DNA from: Methylotenera sp.
GTDB lineage: Bacteria; Pseudomonadota; Gammaproteobacteria; Burkholderiales; Methylophilaceae
NCBI GenBank assembly: GCA_017880905.1
Contig: JADGRO010000033.1
Coordinates: forward strand, 1 to 64,000
DNA: 64,000 nucleotides
Direction: 5' to 3'
Positions 36,880 to 46,260 of the stretch are shown one piece after another. The notes under the pieces are model-generated. The model was not told the DNA's origin. It searched no databases and worked only from the letters and a program-made list of their open reading frames with translations. The position numbers and the translations under genes were made by a program. Numbering within the stretch: position 1 is the stretch's first letter; each line of letters opens with the position of its first letter.

Positions 36880-36912
36880 TTTTGCTCTCATGAACGAAAA
36901 ATATGAGAGTTG
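36880..36912 (-). terminator. Terminator of the tol-pal operon
   Basis: On the minus strand CTCTCAT and ATGAGAG form a stem followed by CAAAATTTTTTG. An outer repeat AAATAAAGGCA (36856-36866) and its complement (36911-36921) extend it across the cpoB stop codon. Confidence 0.7.
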
Positions 36913-36915
36913 CCT

Positions 36916-37755
36916 TTATTTAATCGCCTCAAGCGCTTTTAAGCGCTTTTGCGCACTTGGTGTTACGTCTGCATTCGGGTATTTAGCGATTAAATCGTGC
37001 AGCGTCTTTTTGGCACTACTTACTTGGCCGAGTTGAATTTGGCTATTGGCCATATTAAACATGGCATCTGGCACTTTGGCGCTATCAGGATGTGAATCAA
37101 TCAGTTTTTGTTGGGTGGCGATGGAAGATTTGTAGTTTTTGAGCGCAAATTGTGAGTAACCCATACCGTAAAGCGCATCTGGTACCAGCTTGCTATTTGG
37201 GTATTCTTTCAAAAAGCTATCAAACGCGGTAAATGCTTCTTTATGTTTGGCCGATTGACTTAAAGCATTAGCTTCATTAAAGGCTTTGGCATCTTTTTCT
37301 TCCGCCACCTGTTGCGCAGGGGCAGTTACAGGTTGATTGCCTTGCAAACCGTTTGCCGCAACTGGTATACCACCTTCTAGCTTACGTAAGCGCGTATCGG
37401 TATCGGTATATAAATCTTTTTGCCGTTGTTGTGTAGTTTCAAGGCCGTGCGAAGCAACTTCTAAATCACCTTTTAAATTAGCAACTTCTTGCTTTAAAGC
37501 TTCGATTTGGGTTGACATATCAGCCAAGCCTTGGCCTTGCACCACCGTCTCCATTGCTGCGATGCGCTTTTCCATCGCAGCTTGGTTTTTTTTCAGCTCC
37601 GCAATCGCCGCCATAGCCGCATCATGGTTAGCTTGTTGTTTGGTCTCAACCTCTAAAATCTTTTTGCGCGCTTCTGTATCGTCAAATAACGCGGCATTTG
37701 AAGTAAGCGCAAAAAGACTTAAGCCAACAAACACTAATTTTTTTATTGCAACCAT
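36916..37755 (-). CDS. cpoB: Cell division coordinator CpoB (YbgF)
   Basis: The 279-residue periplasmic protein has a signal peptide (about 1-21), an N-terminal coiled coil (about 28-125) and C-terminal TPR repeats with VPDALYGMGYSQFALKNYK and VPDAMFNMANSQIQLGQ. CpoB links Tol-Pal function with peptidoglycan synthesis at the septum. It is the last gene of the tol-pal block, 3 bases from pal. Confidence 0.94.
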   Translation of the reverse strand: MVAIKKLVFVGLSLFALTSNAALFDDTEARKKILEVETKQQANHDAAMAAIAELKKNQAAMEKRIAAMETVVQGQGLADMSTQIEALKQEVANLKGDLEVASHGLETTQQRQKDLYTDTDTRLRKLEGGIPVAANGLQGNQPVTAPAQQVAEEKDAKAFNEANALSQSAKHKEAFTAFDSFLKEYPNSKLVPDALYGMGYSQFALKNYKSSIATQQKLIDSHPDSAKVPDAMFNMANSQIQLGQVSSAKKTLHDLIAKYPNADVTPSAQKRLKALEAIK

Positions 37756-37758
37756 CAG

Positions 37759-38337
37759 TTAATCACCTTCGTAAACGATATCGGCACGACGATTTTGCGA
37801 GTAACAAGCATCATCGGCGCAATTTTGAGCGGCCTTTTCTTCGCCGTAACTTATTGTTTCGATTTGCTTATCTTGCACGCCTAACAAATTAAGTGCTTTT
37901 TTAACCGCAACAGAGCGGCGTTGTCCAAGCGCCAGATTGTATTCACGTGTGCCACGCTCATCGGTATTGCCTTGCACAACCATTCTTGCATCTGCATGCG
38001 CCAACAAATACTTGGCATGCGCCTCAACCAACGAGCGATATTCAGCCTTAATTGCGTCACTGTCGTAATCAAAATAGATATTGCGTTTGGATAAAATATT
38101 ATTCGGATCTTTTAATGGGTTGTTGCCAGCATTGTTAGCATTGCTATCGGCCACAACTTCTTTCACTGCACCAGTATTTGCACCTGAATCTGCAGGCTTA
38201 GCCGTTGCCACGGGCGGAGCAGGGCTTTTATCTTCAACTTTTGCAGGCGCTATCGGCGTGCTTTTACAGGCCACCAACAACACCGCTAAACTCAAGCCCA
38301 TAATTAGTTTCGTGTTTATTTTATGTATATATTGCAT
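37759..38337 (-). CDS. pal: Peptidoglycan-associated lipoprotein Pal
   Basis: The 192-residue lipoprotein has lipobox VLLVAC (Cys about 24), a Pro/Ala linker, and an OmpA-like domain with FDYDSDAI, GNTDERGTREYNLALGQRR and VKKALNLLGV. It anchors the outer membrane to peptidoglycan and binds TolB. AAGGAGAG provides a good ribosome binding site. Confidence 0.97.
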   Translation of the reverse strand: MQYIHKINTKLIMGLSLAVLLVACKSTPIAPAKVEDKSPAPPVATAKPADSGANTGAVKEVVADSNANNAGNNPLKDPNNILSKRNIYFDYDSDAIKAEYRSLVEAHAKYLLAHADARMVVQGNTDERGTREYNLALGQRRSVAVKKALNLLGVQDKQIETISYGEEKAAQNCADDACYSQNRRADIVYEGD

Positions 38338-38394
38338 TTTACTCTCCTTGTTATCCCAAACTTTGGGTTATTTGATACAAACTTATAACTTTAC

Positions 38395-39669
38395 TCAATT
38401 AACTAGCGGCCCCCAAGCAGGTTCGCGCACATCGCCAGTGGCGTCGTTTAAGCGCTGACGTACTTTGCCATCGGATGAAACTGCAGCCAGCGCGCCACGC
38501 CCGTTTACCTTGGTAGCATATAAAAGCACGCGGCCATTCGGCGCGAAACTAGGCGATTCATCTTGCGATCCTTCGCTTAACAATTGTACTTGTCCGCTTG
38601 CTAAATCTTGTAGCGCAACTCTAAATTTACCACCATCGTTACGAATATACGCCAAAGCTTTGCCATCGGGCGAAAAGCGCGGGCTAACATTGTAGACACC
38701 CTCAAACGTCACGCGGCTTGGGCTTCCACCGTCCGCAAGCACTTTGTAAATTTGCGGCTTTCCGCCACGGTCAGAGCTAAAATAAATCCAAGCACCATCG
38801 GGCGAAAACGCCGGCTCGGTATCAATTGCGTTACTTTTGGTAATTTGTTTTAAACCACTGCCATTTGCATCAATAGTATACACCTGTGAGTTGGCGCCGT
38901 AAGTAAGTACAATCGCCAGCTTGCTACCATCGGGCGACCAGGCAGGTGCGCTGTTGTTGCCTTTGTAATTTGCCAGCACCTCGCGGCTGCCACTAGTGAG
39001 TGATTGCACGAAAATGATCGGCTTTTTCTTTTCAAATGAAACATAAGCGAGTTTTGTGCCATCGGGCGACCATGCGGGCGAAATAATTGGCTCGTTAGAC
39101 GAAACCACGGTTTGCGGATTGTAACCATCTGCATCGGCCACCTGCAAGGCATAGCGCTTTCCTGTTTTGGTAATGTAGGCAATGCGACTGGCAAATATGC
39201 CGGCTTGACCAGTTAATTTTTGGTAAATAATATCGGCGATTTTATGCGCTGTAGAGCGCATTTGAGTCGGGGCAATTTGGTAATCCATCCCCGCTAATTG
39301 CGTTTGTTTAAGCGCATCCATAAGATGAAACGATACTTTAAAACGGCCGCCAGCAACGGATTCCACTTCACCCACGGTAATTGCTTGCGCTTGTAATGCC
39401 GTCCATTCGGCATATTTGATTTGGGTGGGTGATATTGGCAGATTTGCCATGCCACGCGTCTCTAACACGCGAAATAAGCCGCTTCGGCTTAAATCTGCCG
39501 CAATAATTTCATTGATATTTTCTTTTGCGTTAGCAGCTCCACCAAAAGGCAAAACTGCGATGGGGATTTGTTGTGCGCTGCCGCCGCTAATTTCAATCTC
39601 TAAGGCGGCATTTGCGGCAGATGTGACTAAAAAAACTGCACAAAAAAACATCCAACGAATTATTTTCAT
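38395..39669 (-). CDS. tolB: Tol-Pal system protein TolB
   Basis: The 424-residue periplasmic protein has a signal peptide (about 1-21), an N-terminal domain (about 22-160) and a six-bladed propeller with repeated SPAWSPDGTKLAYVS-type blades (PAWSPDGSKLAIV, PAFSPDGAWIYFSSD, PRFSPDGKALAYI). It interacts with Pal and TolA. Confidence 0.97.
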   Translation of the reverse strand: MKIIRWMFFCAVFLVTSAANAALEIEISGGSAQQIPIAVLPFGGAANAKENINEIIAADLSRSGLFRVLETRGMANLPISPTQIKYAEWTALQAQAITVGEVESVAGGRFKVSFHLMDALKQTQLAGMDYQIAPTQMRSTAHKIADIIYQKLTGQAGIFASRIAYITKTGKRYALQVADADGYNPQTVVSSNEPIISPAWSPDGTKLAYVSFEKKKPIIFVQSLTSGSREVLANYKGNNSAPAWSPDGSKLAIVLTYGANSQVYTIDANGSGLKQITKSNAIDTEPAFSPDGAWIYFSSDRGGKPQIYKVLADGGSPSRVTFEGVYNVSPRFSPDGKALAYIRNDGGKFRVALQDLASGQVQLLSEGSQDESPSFAPNGRVLLYATKVNGRGALAAVSSDGKVRQRLNDATGDVREPAWGPLVN

Positions 39670-39779
39670 ATAACTATTAGTATCTTATTTTTTAAAAAGT
39701 TCAGTTAAATTTTACTGCAAACACGCCGTGATACCACACGATTTACACTTTATTACAACTTTTACGCTTTTTTTACATG

Positions 39780-40559
39780 CTAATCATTGGGTCTAAATTT
39801 AAGGTTTAGATTTTTAAATTGTGCTTTTAAACTTGGGTCATCCGGCAATGGCAAAGGCTCAGAGGCAATAATGGCGCGCTCCACAGCCTCATCGCAAGCA
39901 GAAATTTGGCTTGACTTCACTATTCTGGGGCTACCACTTAATTGACCGGTGGGTAATACACTAATTTCAAACTTCAACTCAGGATTGCCGTCACCACATA
40001 GCGTTTTGTTAACATTGCCACGAATTTTGGCTTTGATTTTCTCGGTATATTCGCCAATTAAACTCGCATTGACTGCGCTAGCTTGCTTATCATCTTGCGC
40101 TTTAACATCTGACAAAGCATCTTGTTTAATTTTATCTAATTGTTTTTTTTCGTCAGCTTTTTTCTCACGCAAATCCTCATCGCGCATTTGTTGTGCAAAT
40201 TTCTTTGTTGCTTCGTCCTTCTTGTGCTTTTCTTCCAACTCTTTCTCTTTTTGCGCCAATTCTTGTTTCTTTTTCTCTAATTCAATATCCACTTTGGGCT
40301 CTTCTGGCTTAGGCTTCTCTTCAACCACTGGCTTGGGATCTGGCTTAGGTTCTTCTTTAATTACTGGTTTTGGTTCTTCTACGATCACGGGTTTTGTACT
40401 CGGTAATTTATCCCAAAGCTCAACCTCGGTGATGTTCATTACAGGATGCGCAGCTTTCCAATTAAACGAGATTAACATACCTACCAGCAAAACTAGGTGT
40501 ACTGTAATAGCCAGTATGCCCGCCTTCCAAGAATCCGAATTTTCGTGCTTTCTGAGCAT
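39780..40559 (-). CDS. tolA: Cell envelope protein TolA
   Basis: The 259-residue protein has a TM helix (about 14-33), a long charged Pro/Lys/Glu helical domain (about 55-165) and a C-terminal domain with KIKAKIRGNVNKTLCGDGNP and VERAIIASEPLPLPDDP. It spans the periplasm to couple TolQR to Pal/TolB. The C-terminal domain resembles TonB_C/TolA. Confidence 0.93.
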   Translation of the reverse strand: MLRKHENSDSWKAGILAITVHLVLLVGMLISFNWKAAHPVMNITEVELWDKLPSTKPVIVEEPKPVIKEEPKPDPKPVVEEKPKPEEPKVDIELEKKKQELAQKEKELEEKHKKDEATKKFAQQMRDEDLREKKADEKKQLDKIKQDALSDVKAQDDKQASAVNASLIGEYTEKIKAKIRGNVNKTLCGDGNPELKFEISVLPTGQLSGSPRIVKSSQISACDEAVERAIIASEPLPLPDDPSLKAQFKNLNLKFRPND

Positions 40560-40578
40560 AGCTGATAATTATTTTAGG

Positions 40579-40971
40579 TTAAGGCGCTGGTTTAAAAAGC
40601 AACCCTACTTTGTCTACCTTGGCTTGTTTCAACAAGTCCATCACTTCAATCACTTTACCGTATTGGGTTTTTTCATCGGCTGCCACTACCACAGCACGCG
40701 GCGCTTTTTTAAGCTGCTTTTTAACTTCGTATAATAATTGATCACGCGGTAATTCTTTACCTTCAATTTCTGCCATACCATCTTTGTGAATAGTCACCAC
40801 AATCGGCGCGCCGGTTTGCTTCAAGGCTTGGCCTACTTTCGGCAGATCCACAATACCAGGATTGGTCATCGGCGCGGTCACCATAAAAATCACCAACAGT
40901 ACCAAAGTCACATCGATATATGGCACGACGTTGATTTGGTTCATCATGCGGCGTTTGCGCGTTCTCGCCAT
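40579..40971 (-). CDS. tolR: TolR proton-channel subunit
   Basis: The 130-residue ExbD/TolR protein has MNQINVVPYIDVTLVLLVIFM with the channel Asp in the single TM helix. With TolQ it uses the proton gradient to energise TolA. It starts 2 bases before the end of tolQ. Confidence 0.96.
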   Translation of the reverse strand: MARTRKRRMMNQINVVPYIDVTLVLLVIFMVTAPMTNPGIVDLPKVGQALKQTGAPIVVTIHKDGMAEIEGKELPRDQLLYEVKKQLKKAPRAVVVAADEKTQYGKVIEVMDLLKQAKVDKVGLLFKPAP

Positions 40972-40973
40972 TG

Positions 40974-41660
40974 TTAGCTCTTTCTTTGCAAGATGTTCGT
41001 GAACTCTTCCATAAAGCTTTCATAGCGCACAGATAATCGGTCAACCGAGCTTGCAAAGCGATTGTACGCAATCACCGCAGGAATAGCTGCGAACAAACCG
41101 ATGGCAGTTGCTACTAGCGCCTCAGCAATGCCTGGTGCGACTTGGCTTAAGGTAGCTTGCGCAACACTGGACAAGCCTCTAAACGCGTTCATAATACCCC
41201 ACACCGTGCCAAACAGGCCTATATAAGGGCTTACCGAGCCAACCGATGCTAGAAATGGTAAATGCGCATCTAAATCATCCAACTCGCGATTATATGCCGC
41301 GCGCATAGCACGGCGCGAGCCCTCCATCACATCGCTTATATCCATCTTGGCTTCCATTCCAGGTTGTTGTTTATGACGGATAAATTCTTTAAAACCCGCC
41401 TCAAATATGCTCGCCATGCCTTGTGGCTTGCGACGCCCTGCAGTGACGGCTTCGTATAGTTTATTCAAATCTCCACCAGACCAGAATTTGTTTTCGAATT
41501 CTTCAGATTCGGTTTCAGCACGTTTAATAGTCGCCACTTTTATGAAAATGTACCACCACGAAAATAGCGATGTAACGAGCAATATCGCCATTACCAACTG
41601 TACCGGCAAGCTGGCGCCTGAGATGAGTGTAAATAAAGACATATCATTCGCTACCGTCAT
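40974..41660 (-). CDS. tolQ: TolQ proton-channel subunit
   Basis: The 228-residue ExbB/TolQ/MotA-family protein has three TM helices, with FLASVGSVSPYIGLFGTVWG and VAPGIAEALVATAIGLFAAIP at the conserved TM2-TM3. It overlaps ybgC by 4 bases. Confidence 0.97.
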   Translation of the reverse strand: MTVANDMSLFTLISGASLPVQLVMAILLVTSLFSWWYIFIKVATIKRAETESEEFENKFWSGGDLNKLYEAVTAGRRKPQGMASIFEAGFKEFIRHKQQPGMEAKMDISDVMEGSRRAMRAAYNRELDDLDAHLPFLASVGSVSPYIGLFGTVWGIMNAFRGLSSVAQATLSQVAPGIAEALVATAIGLFAAIPAVIAYNRFASSVDRLSVRYESFMEEFTNILQRKS

Positions 41661-42082
41661 ATTTGCTCCATTATTGATTTGATTTGCTCTGGAATTGCAA
41701 TTGGTTTAAAGGCAACAGCATCAACACAAGCCAGTTTTACCTGCGCCTCGACTAAAGTTTGTTGATTGACGGAAATTTTTTGTAAAAATTCAAAACTACC
41801 ACGACCTATTTTTACCAATTCGCTGGTAATAGTGAGTAAATCATTAAATTTTGCAGGTTTTTTAAAATCAATTTGCATGCTATGTACTACAAAAATTATG
41901 TTGAGTACGTCTCTAAAATAAGGTTGTTCAAAGCCTAAATGGCGCAACCATTCGGTGCGGGCGCGTTCCATAAAATTTAAATAATTACTGTGATAAACCA
42001 CACCGCCGCTATCCGTGTCCTCATAATAAACACGCACTTGCCAGTTAAACTGGCCATTATTCTGGGGCTTCACTGCTGCCAA
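41657..42082 (-). CDS. ybgC: Tol-Pal associated acyl-CoA thioesterase YbgC
   Basis: The 141-residue hot-dog thioesterase has [18 protein letters not shown] (catalytic Asp region) and [13 protein letters not shown]. It is encoded first in the tol cluster as usual and overlaps ruvB by 13 bases. Confidence 0.94.
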   Translation of the reverse strand: MAAVKPQNNGQFNWQVRVYYEDTDSGGVVYHSNYLNFMERARTEWLRHLGFEQPYFRDVLNIIFVVHSMQIDFKKPAKFNDLLTITSELVKIGRGSFEFLQKISVNQQTLVEAQVKLACVDAVAFKPIAIPEQIKSIMEQI

Positions 42083-43107
42083 AACTCACCCGAGGCCAAT
42101 GTTTTTGGTGCTTGCAAACCAAAGTGCTGATACGCCAAACTGGTCGCCACGCGCCCGCGAGGGGTGCGCATGAGGTAGCCTTGCTGAATCAAATACGGCT
42201 CTAGCACATCTTCTATCGTATCGCGCTCTTCACCAATGGCGGCCGCCAAATTATCCAGACCAACCGGGCCACCACCAAATTTTTGTAATACTGCTTGCAA
42301 CAACTTTCTATCCATTACATCAAAACCTAAATTATCCACATCAAGCATTTTAAGCGCTGCATCGGCGATTTCAGAGCTCACGATGCCATCTGCTTTTACT
42401 TGCGCATAATCACGCACACGGCGCAGTAATCGATTAGAAATACGCGGTGTGCCGCGTGAACGTTTGGCAACTTCTAAGGCACCTGTCTCAGTAATTTCCA
42501 CCTCTAATAAACCCGCACTACGATGCACAATGCGCCCCAATTCTTCGATGCTATAAAACTCTAGTCGTGACACAATGCCGAACCTGTCCCTGAGGGGGTT
42601 GGTGAGCATACCTGCCCGTGTAGTCGCACCAATCAAGGTAAATGGCGGCAAGTCCAACCTAACTGACCTTGCGGCAGGCCCTTCGCCTATCATAATATCC
42701 AACCGATAATCTTCCATGGCGGGGTATAAAATCTCTTCAACTACAGGTGAAAGCCGATGAATTTCATCAATGAATAATACATCGTTGGGTTCTAAATTAG
42801 TAAGCAAGGCTGCCAAATCACCCGCCCGCTCTAACACTGGGCCTGAGGTTTGGCGAAGATTAACACCCATTTCGCGTGCAATAATATGTGCTAAAGTAGT
42901 TTTACCCAAGCCTGGCGGGCCAAATAATAGTACGTGATCTAGCGCCTCGCTACGGCCGCGCGCGGCGTTGATAAATATTGTGAGCTGACTTCTGGCCTTT
43001 TCTTGTCCGATATATTCATCAAGCGCTTTTGGACGTAGAGCACGCTCTATGGCCTCTTCTTGGGAGTTTTCTACGGCAGGGGCAATGAGGCGATCTGTTT
43101 CGATCAT
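42070..43107 (-). CDS. ruvB: Holliday junction helicase RuvB
   Basis: The 345-residue AAA+ motor has Walker [10 protein letters not shown], Walker [17 protein letters not shown] (sensor 1 region) and the winged helix with [16 protein letters not shown]. It drives branch migration with RuvA. It is upstream of ybgC, while ruvA-ruvC lie about 6 kb away. Confidence 0.97.
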   Translation of the reverse strand: MIETDRLIAPAVENSQEEAIERALRPKALDEYIGQEKARSQLTIFINAARGRSEALDHVLLFGPPGLGKTTLAHIIAREMGVNLRQTSGPVLERAGDLAALLTNLEPNDVLFIDEIHRLSPVVEEILYPAMEDYRLDIMIGEGPAARSVRLDLPPFTLIGATTRAGMLTNPLRDRFGIVSRLEFYSIEELGRIVHRSAGLLEVEITETGALEVAKRSRGTPRISNRLLRRVRDYAQVKADGIVSSEIADAALKMLDVDNLGFDVMDRKLLQAVLQKFGGGPVGLDNLAAAIGEERDTIEDVLEPYLIQQGYLMRTPRGRVATSLAYQHFGLQAPKTLASGEFWQQ

Positions 43108-43134
43108 ATCTTATATTTTACTGACTTCAACACC

Positions 43135-45264
43135 TTATGAGTTTAATATCGAGAAGTTCTCAATTAATTTTTTAATCGGCAATGGCGAACCTAAATACAA
43201 GCCTTGGCCATAGTGTACGCCAATCACTTTCAATTCTCTTAATATGGCCTCATTTTCTACAAATTCAGCCACAGTTTTAATGTTCATGGCCTCTGCCACG
43301 CTATGAATTGATTGCACCATGGCATAATCAATTTTATTTATGTGCATGTCTTTTACAAAAGAACCATCAATTTTAAGAAAATCCACTTCAAAGTTTTTCA
43401 AATACATAAACGAAGACATCCCGCTACCAAAATCGTCCAAAGAGAAACTACAGCCTAATTTTCTTAATGCTGTGAATAAATTAATGGTGTTTTTTAAGTT
43501 CACAATCGCAGCAGTTTCTGTAATTTCAAAACAGATGGATTGTGGCGGGATTGAATATATAACAAATTGCTCGCGAATATAACCTAGCAGACTTTTATCG
43601 CCAAGTGAGGTGCCAGATAAATTGATTGAAAATACATAATCACACTTTTCATTACTTATATCTAACAACTGGCGATAAGTTGCAAATGTATTTTTGATGA
43701 CCCATCTATCGATATTAGGCATTAAAAGGTAGCGCTCTGCAGAAGGGATAAATGTGGTTGGCAACATAATATTGCCTTCGAGATTAATTTTTCTAATTAA
43801 TATCTCATAATGACGGGGTTGTGTCATAAGCGAAGAAAGAAGCACGATTGGTTGGCAATACAACATAAACTGCTCATCATCAATTTCATCTGTAATATCA
43901 GAAATTGCTTCTACAGCGCTACGACGTTGCGCTACCTCAACATCACCAGCACTAAACAAAAAGCTTTGATTTCGACCCGCTTTTTTTGCAGAGTAACAAG
44001 CCATATCCGCCGCATGAATAACATCACTGACACTTTCAAAACTAGCGTTAATCACTACCAAGCCAATACTGACACCAATATTAAAAATTTTATCCTCAAA
44101 AATAAATCGATAATCCCGAACCAGCTTTAGCAGTGCATTAGTAATTTGATTGGCATCAGCTAAGCTGCAATTTTCTAGCAATAACCCAAATTCATCACCA
44201 CCTAAGCGCGCCAAGGTGTCTCTATCACGCATTCTGTTAGCGAGTAGCACGCTTATTTGTCTAAGCAACTCGTCACCAGCAGTATGGCCACAAGTATCAT
44301 TCACTAGTTTAAATTGATCCAAATCTAGGTAACAAAATATATGTTGTGTATTATTTTCACGCACTCCTTTCAGGCTCCGCTCTAACCTTACTTCAAACTC
44401 TCTGCGATTAATTAAGCCTGTTAAATCATCATGCTGCGCTTGATGACGCAACATTTTGGTGGCCTCGTTTACTTTATCTTGCATTAGCTCATAGGCTTGT
44501 TTAAGGCTGCTTGACATCGAATTAAAGCCTTTTTGCAGAGTTTTCAATTCTCCGCTTGAATCTTCAATAATTGTTTGCGAAAACGAGCCCTCACCCACCT
44601 TATTCACAGCATAGGCAATTTCTTGAATTGGTTTGGTAATATTTCGACCTATTCTCCATGCAATTAACACGCTTAACAGCAAGCCCAGTAAGCCTATTAA
44701 CACAATTTTTGTTACCAAATTTTGCTTTAGTCTACTTAAAGATTGGTTGCTTAATTCAATATATACTTGGCCAATCTCTAGCTGTGAAGCGCCTTTTTTT
44801 TGCTCTTCGTCACTGCCTGATAGCCCGCTAAAATCATCAACTTCTACCAAACTTCTATAAATTGGTGATGTAAAAATAATGCCTTTACTACGTTTTAATT
44901 CTTGAACATTGCCTTTTTTAATCGTATCAATTACCTCTACTGGTAGGTCTGGCCCGCTTTGCGCCAGCACTTGGCCATCGTTATCTGTTACCACTACGGT
45001 TGTTACCTCTTGCCCAGCAGAAAGTATTTTTTGCACTAGTTTTTGTAAAATTTGTTTGTTACCCGAAATAACGCCATATTCGGCTGCAGGTGCGAGTTGT
45101 GAGGCAATAATTCGCCCACGATCGTATAACGATTGATTCATCACACCAAAAATATTAGAAATGGCATAGCCCGCTAAAATAATGGCAAATAGCAAGGCTG
45201 GAACAGTGCCAAGTAATATTACTCTTGACTTAATGCCTAAATTTTCAATGCCTAATTTCTTCAT
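43135..45264 (-). CDS. Membrane-bound GGDEF/EAL cyclic-di-GMP protein
   Basis: The 709-residue protein has TM1 (about 13-33), a periplasmic sensor, TM2 (about 183-203), HAMP, a GGDEF domain (intact ARLGGDEFGLLLEN) and an EAL domain. In the EAL domain the signature is EIL in HYEILIRK rather than EAL. Other catalytic residues are present (FEITETA, LDDFGSG, KIDGSF, AEFVENE). It could be a diguanylate cyclase, a phosphodiesterase or bifunctional. Its start overlaps the binding-protein gene by 20 bases, suggesting that ligand binding controls its output. Confidence 0.93.
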   Translation of the reverse strand: MKKLGIENLGIKSRVILLGTVPALLFAIILAGYAISNIFGVMNQSLYDRGRIIASQLAPAAEYGVISGNKQILQKLVQKILSAGQEVTTVVVTDNDGQVLAQSGPDLPVEVIDTIKKGNVQELKRSKGIIFTSPIYRSLVEVDDFSGLSGSDEEQKKGASQLEIGQVYIELSNQSLSRLKQNLVTKIVLIGLLGLLLSVLIAWRIGRNITKPIQEIAYAVNKVGEGSFSQTIIEDSSGELKTLQKGFNSMSSSLKQAYELMQDKVNEATKMLRHQAQHDDLTGLINRREFEVRLERSLKGVRENNTQHIFCYLDLDQFKLVNDTCGHTAGDELLRQISVLLANRMRDRDTLARLGGDEFGLLLENCSLADANQITNALLKLVRDYRFIFEDKIFNIGVSIGLVVINASFESVSDVIHAADMACYSAKKAGRNQSFLFSAGDVEVAQRRSAVEAISDITDEIDDEQFMLYCQPIVLLSSLMTQPRHYEILIRKINLEGNIMLPTTFIPSAERYLLMPNIDRWVIKNTFATYRQLLDISNEKCDYVFSINLSGTSLGDKSLLGYIREQFVIYSIPPQSICFEITETAAIVNLKNTINLFTALRKLGCSFSLDDFGSGMSSFMYLKNFEVDFLKIDGSFVKDMHINKIDYAMVQSIHSVAEAMNIKTVAEFVENEAILRELKVIGVHYGQGLYLGSPLPIKKLIENFSILNS

Positions 45265-46237
45265 GTCCCTGATTCTCTATGGCCTCAGCCTCTAGCATTT
45301 TTTTGTATAGCGCCTCTTCATCCATCAAAGGGATATTGAGCGAATGTGCTACTTGGTAATTCAACGTAACTGAAAAATATTTGGGTATCTGTGGAGGCGG
45401 CAACAGGCTTGGTGCTTGCTGTGATTTAACGGCAATCTCAGCCGCTTGTTTCGCCATCTGTTTGCCACTACTATACACCGAAGCTAAAGCGCCCGCACGT
45501 ACGTATGATTGAGAATATCCAAACATTGGTTTTTGATGTCGATAGCTTGTTAATAAAATGGGTTGTGCAGTTTCACGGTTGTAAATTAACCCATCAGGAA
45601 CTGCTAATAATGCATCAGTATTTTCCAGCAGTTTTTTTAATTTTGGAATTAACTCGGCTTCTTGATAAACAGTCTCATCCAAAACACTAAACCCTCTTTC
45701 TTCACCCTCATCTTTTATAACATCCATATACTGTGACGAAACTGTGCCTAACAAGACACCCACTTTTTTAGCCTCAGGTAAGATTGCTCTTATGAGGGAC
45801 AATTGCCGCGAATAGGGTTGATCTAACACGATTGCACTAAAATTTCCCAACTCGCGTCTGCTCTTGGCCAATAAGTCATTAAACACTGGTAATGGCGTAA
45901 ACACGCCCAATACTGGCGTGGTATATTTCAATCTACTTGAAGCCTCAAGCGCTTTTACGCCTAATGCAATCACGAGTTCACTATTTTCAGCCACCACCAA
46001 TTTTTCCGACTCTTGCAAAACAACTACATTGACTCTAAGGTTGGTATTTTTGGTGCTGACAAGTTCGTTTTTAAAATACTCAACAAACTCAAGATTCGTA
46101 GCCGTAGGTGCATTTATTACAATGGTGACACCAGTGTACGCATGCGCAAAAATAGGCGCAGCCAAGCTTAAGATTAGCGCTGAATACGCTATCCATTTAG
46201 CAAGTCTCTTTCGATATCTAAAGTAACTCAAAATCAA
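45245..46237 (-). CDS. ABC-type periplasmic substrate-binding protein (no transporter)
   Basis: The 330-residue protein has an N-terminal signal region (about 12-33) and the ABC_sub_bind fold: VIALGVKALEASSRL, PVLGVFTPLP, KKVGVLLGTVSSQYM and MFGYSQSYVRAGALASVYSS. No permease or ATPase is nearby. It sits between a TonB receptor gene and the GGDEF/EAL gene, so it may act as a periplasmic sensor subunit for the latter. Ligand unknown. Confidence 0.85.
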   Translation of the reverse strand: MILSYFRYRKRLAKWIAYSALILSLAAPIFAHAYTGVTIVINAPTATNLEFVEYFKNELVSTKNTNLRVNVVVLQESEKLVVAENSELVIALGVKALEASSRLKYTTPVLGVFTPLPVFNDLLAKSRRELGNFSAIVLDQPYSRQLSLIRAILPEAKKVGVLLGTVSSQYMDVIKDEGEERGFSVLDETVYQEAELIPKLKKLLENTDALLAVPDGLIYNRETAQPILLTSYRHQKPMFGYSQSYVRAGALASVYSSGKQMAKQAAEIAVKSQQAPSLLPPPQIPKYFSVTLNYQVAHSLNIPLMDEEALYKKMLEAEAIENQGHEEIRH

Positions 46238-46260
46238 TTATTTTGCTCAATACTAATTTA

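Noticed and set aside
39949-40734. 261-residue plus-strand frame over tolA/tolR
   Set aside because: Ser/Phe-rich antisense shadow of the Lys/Glu-rich TolA coding sequence.
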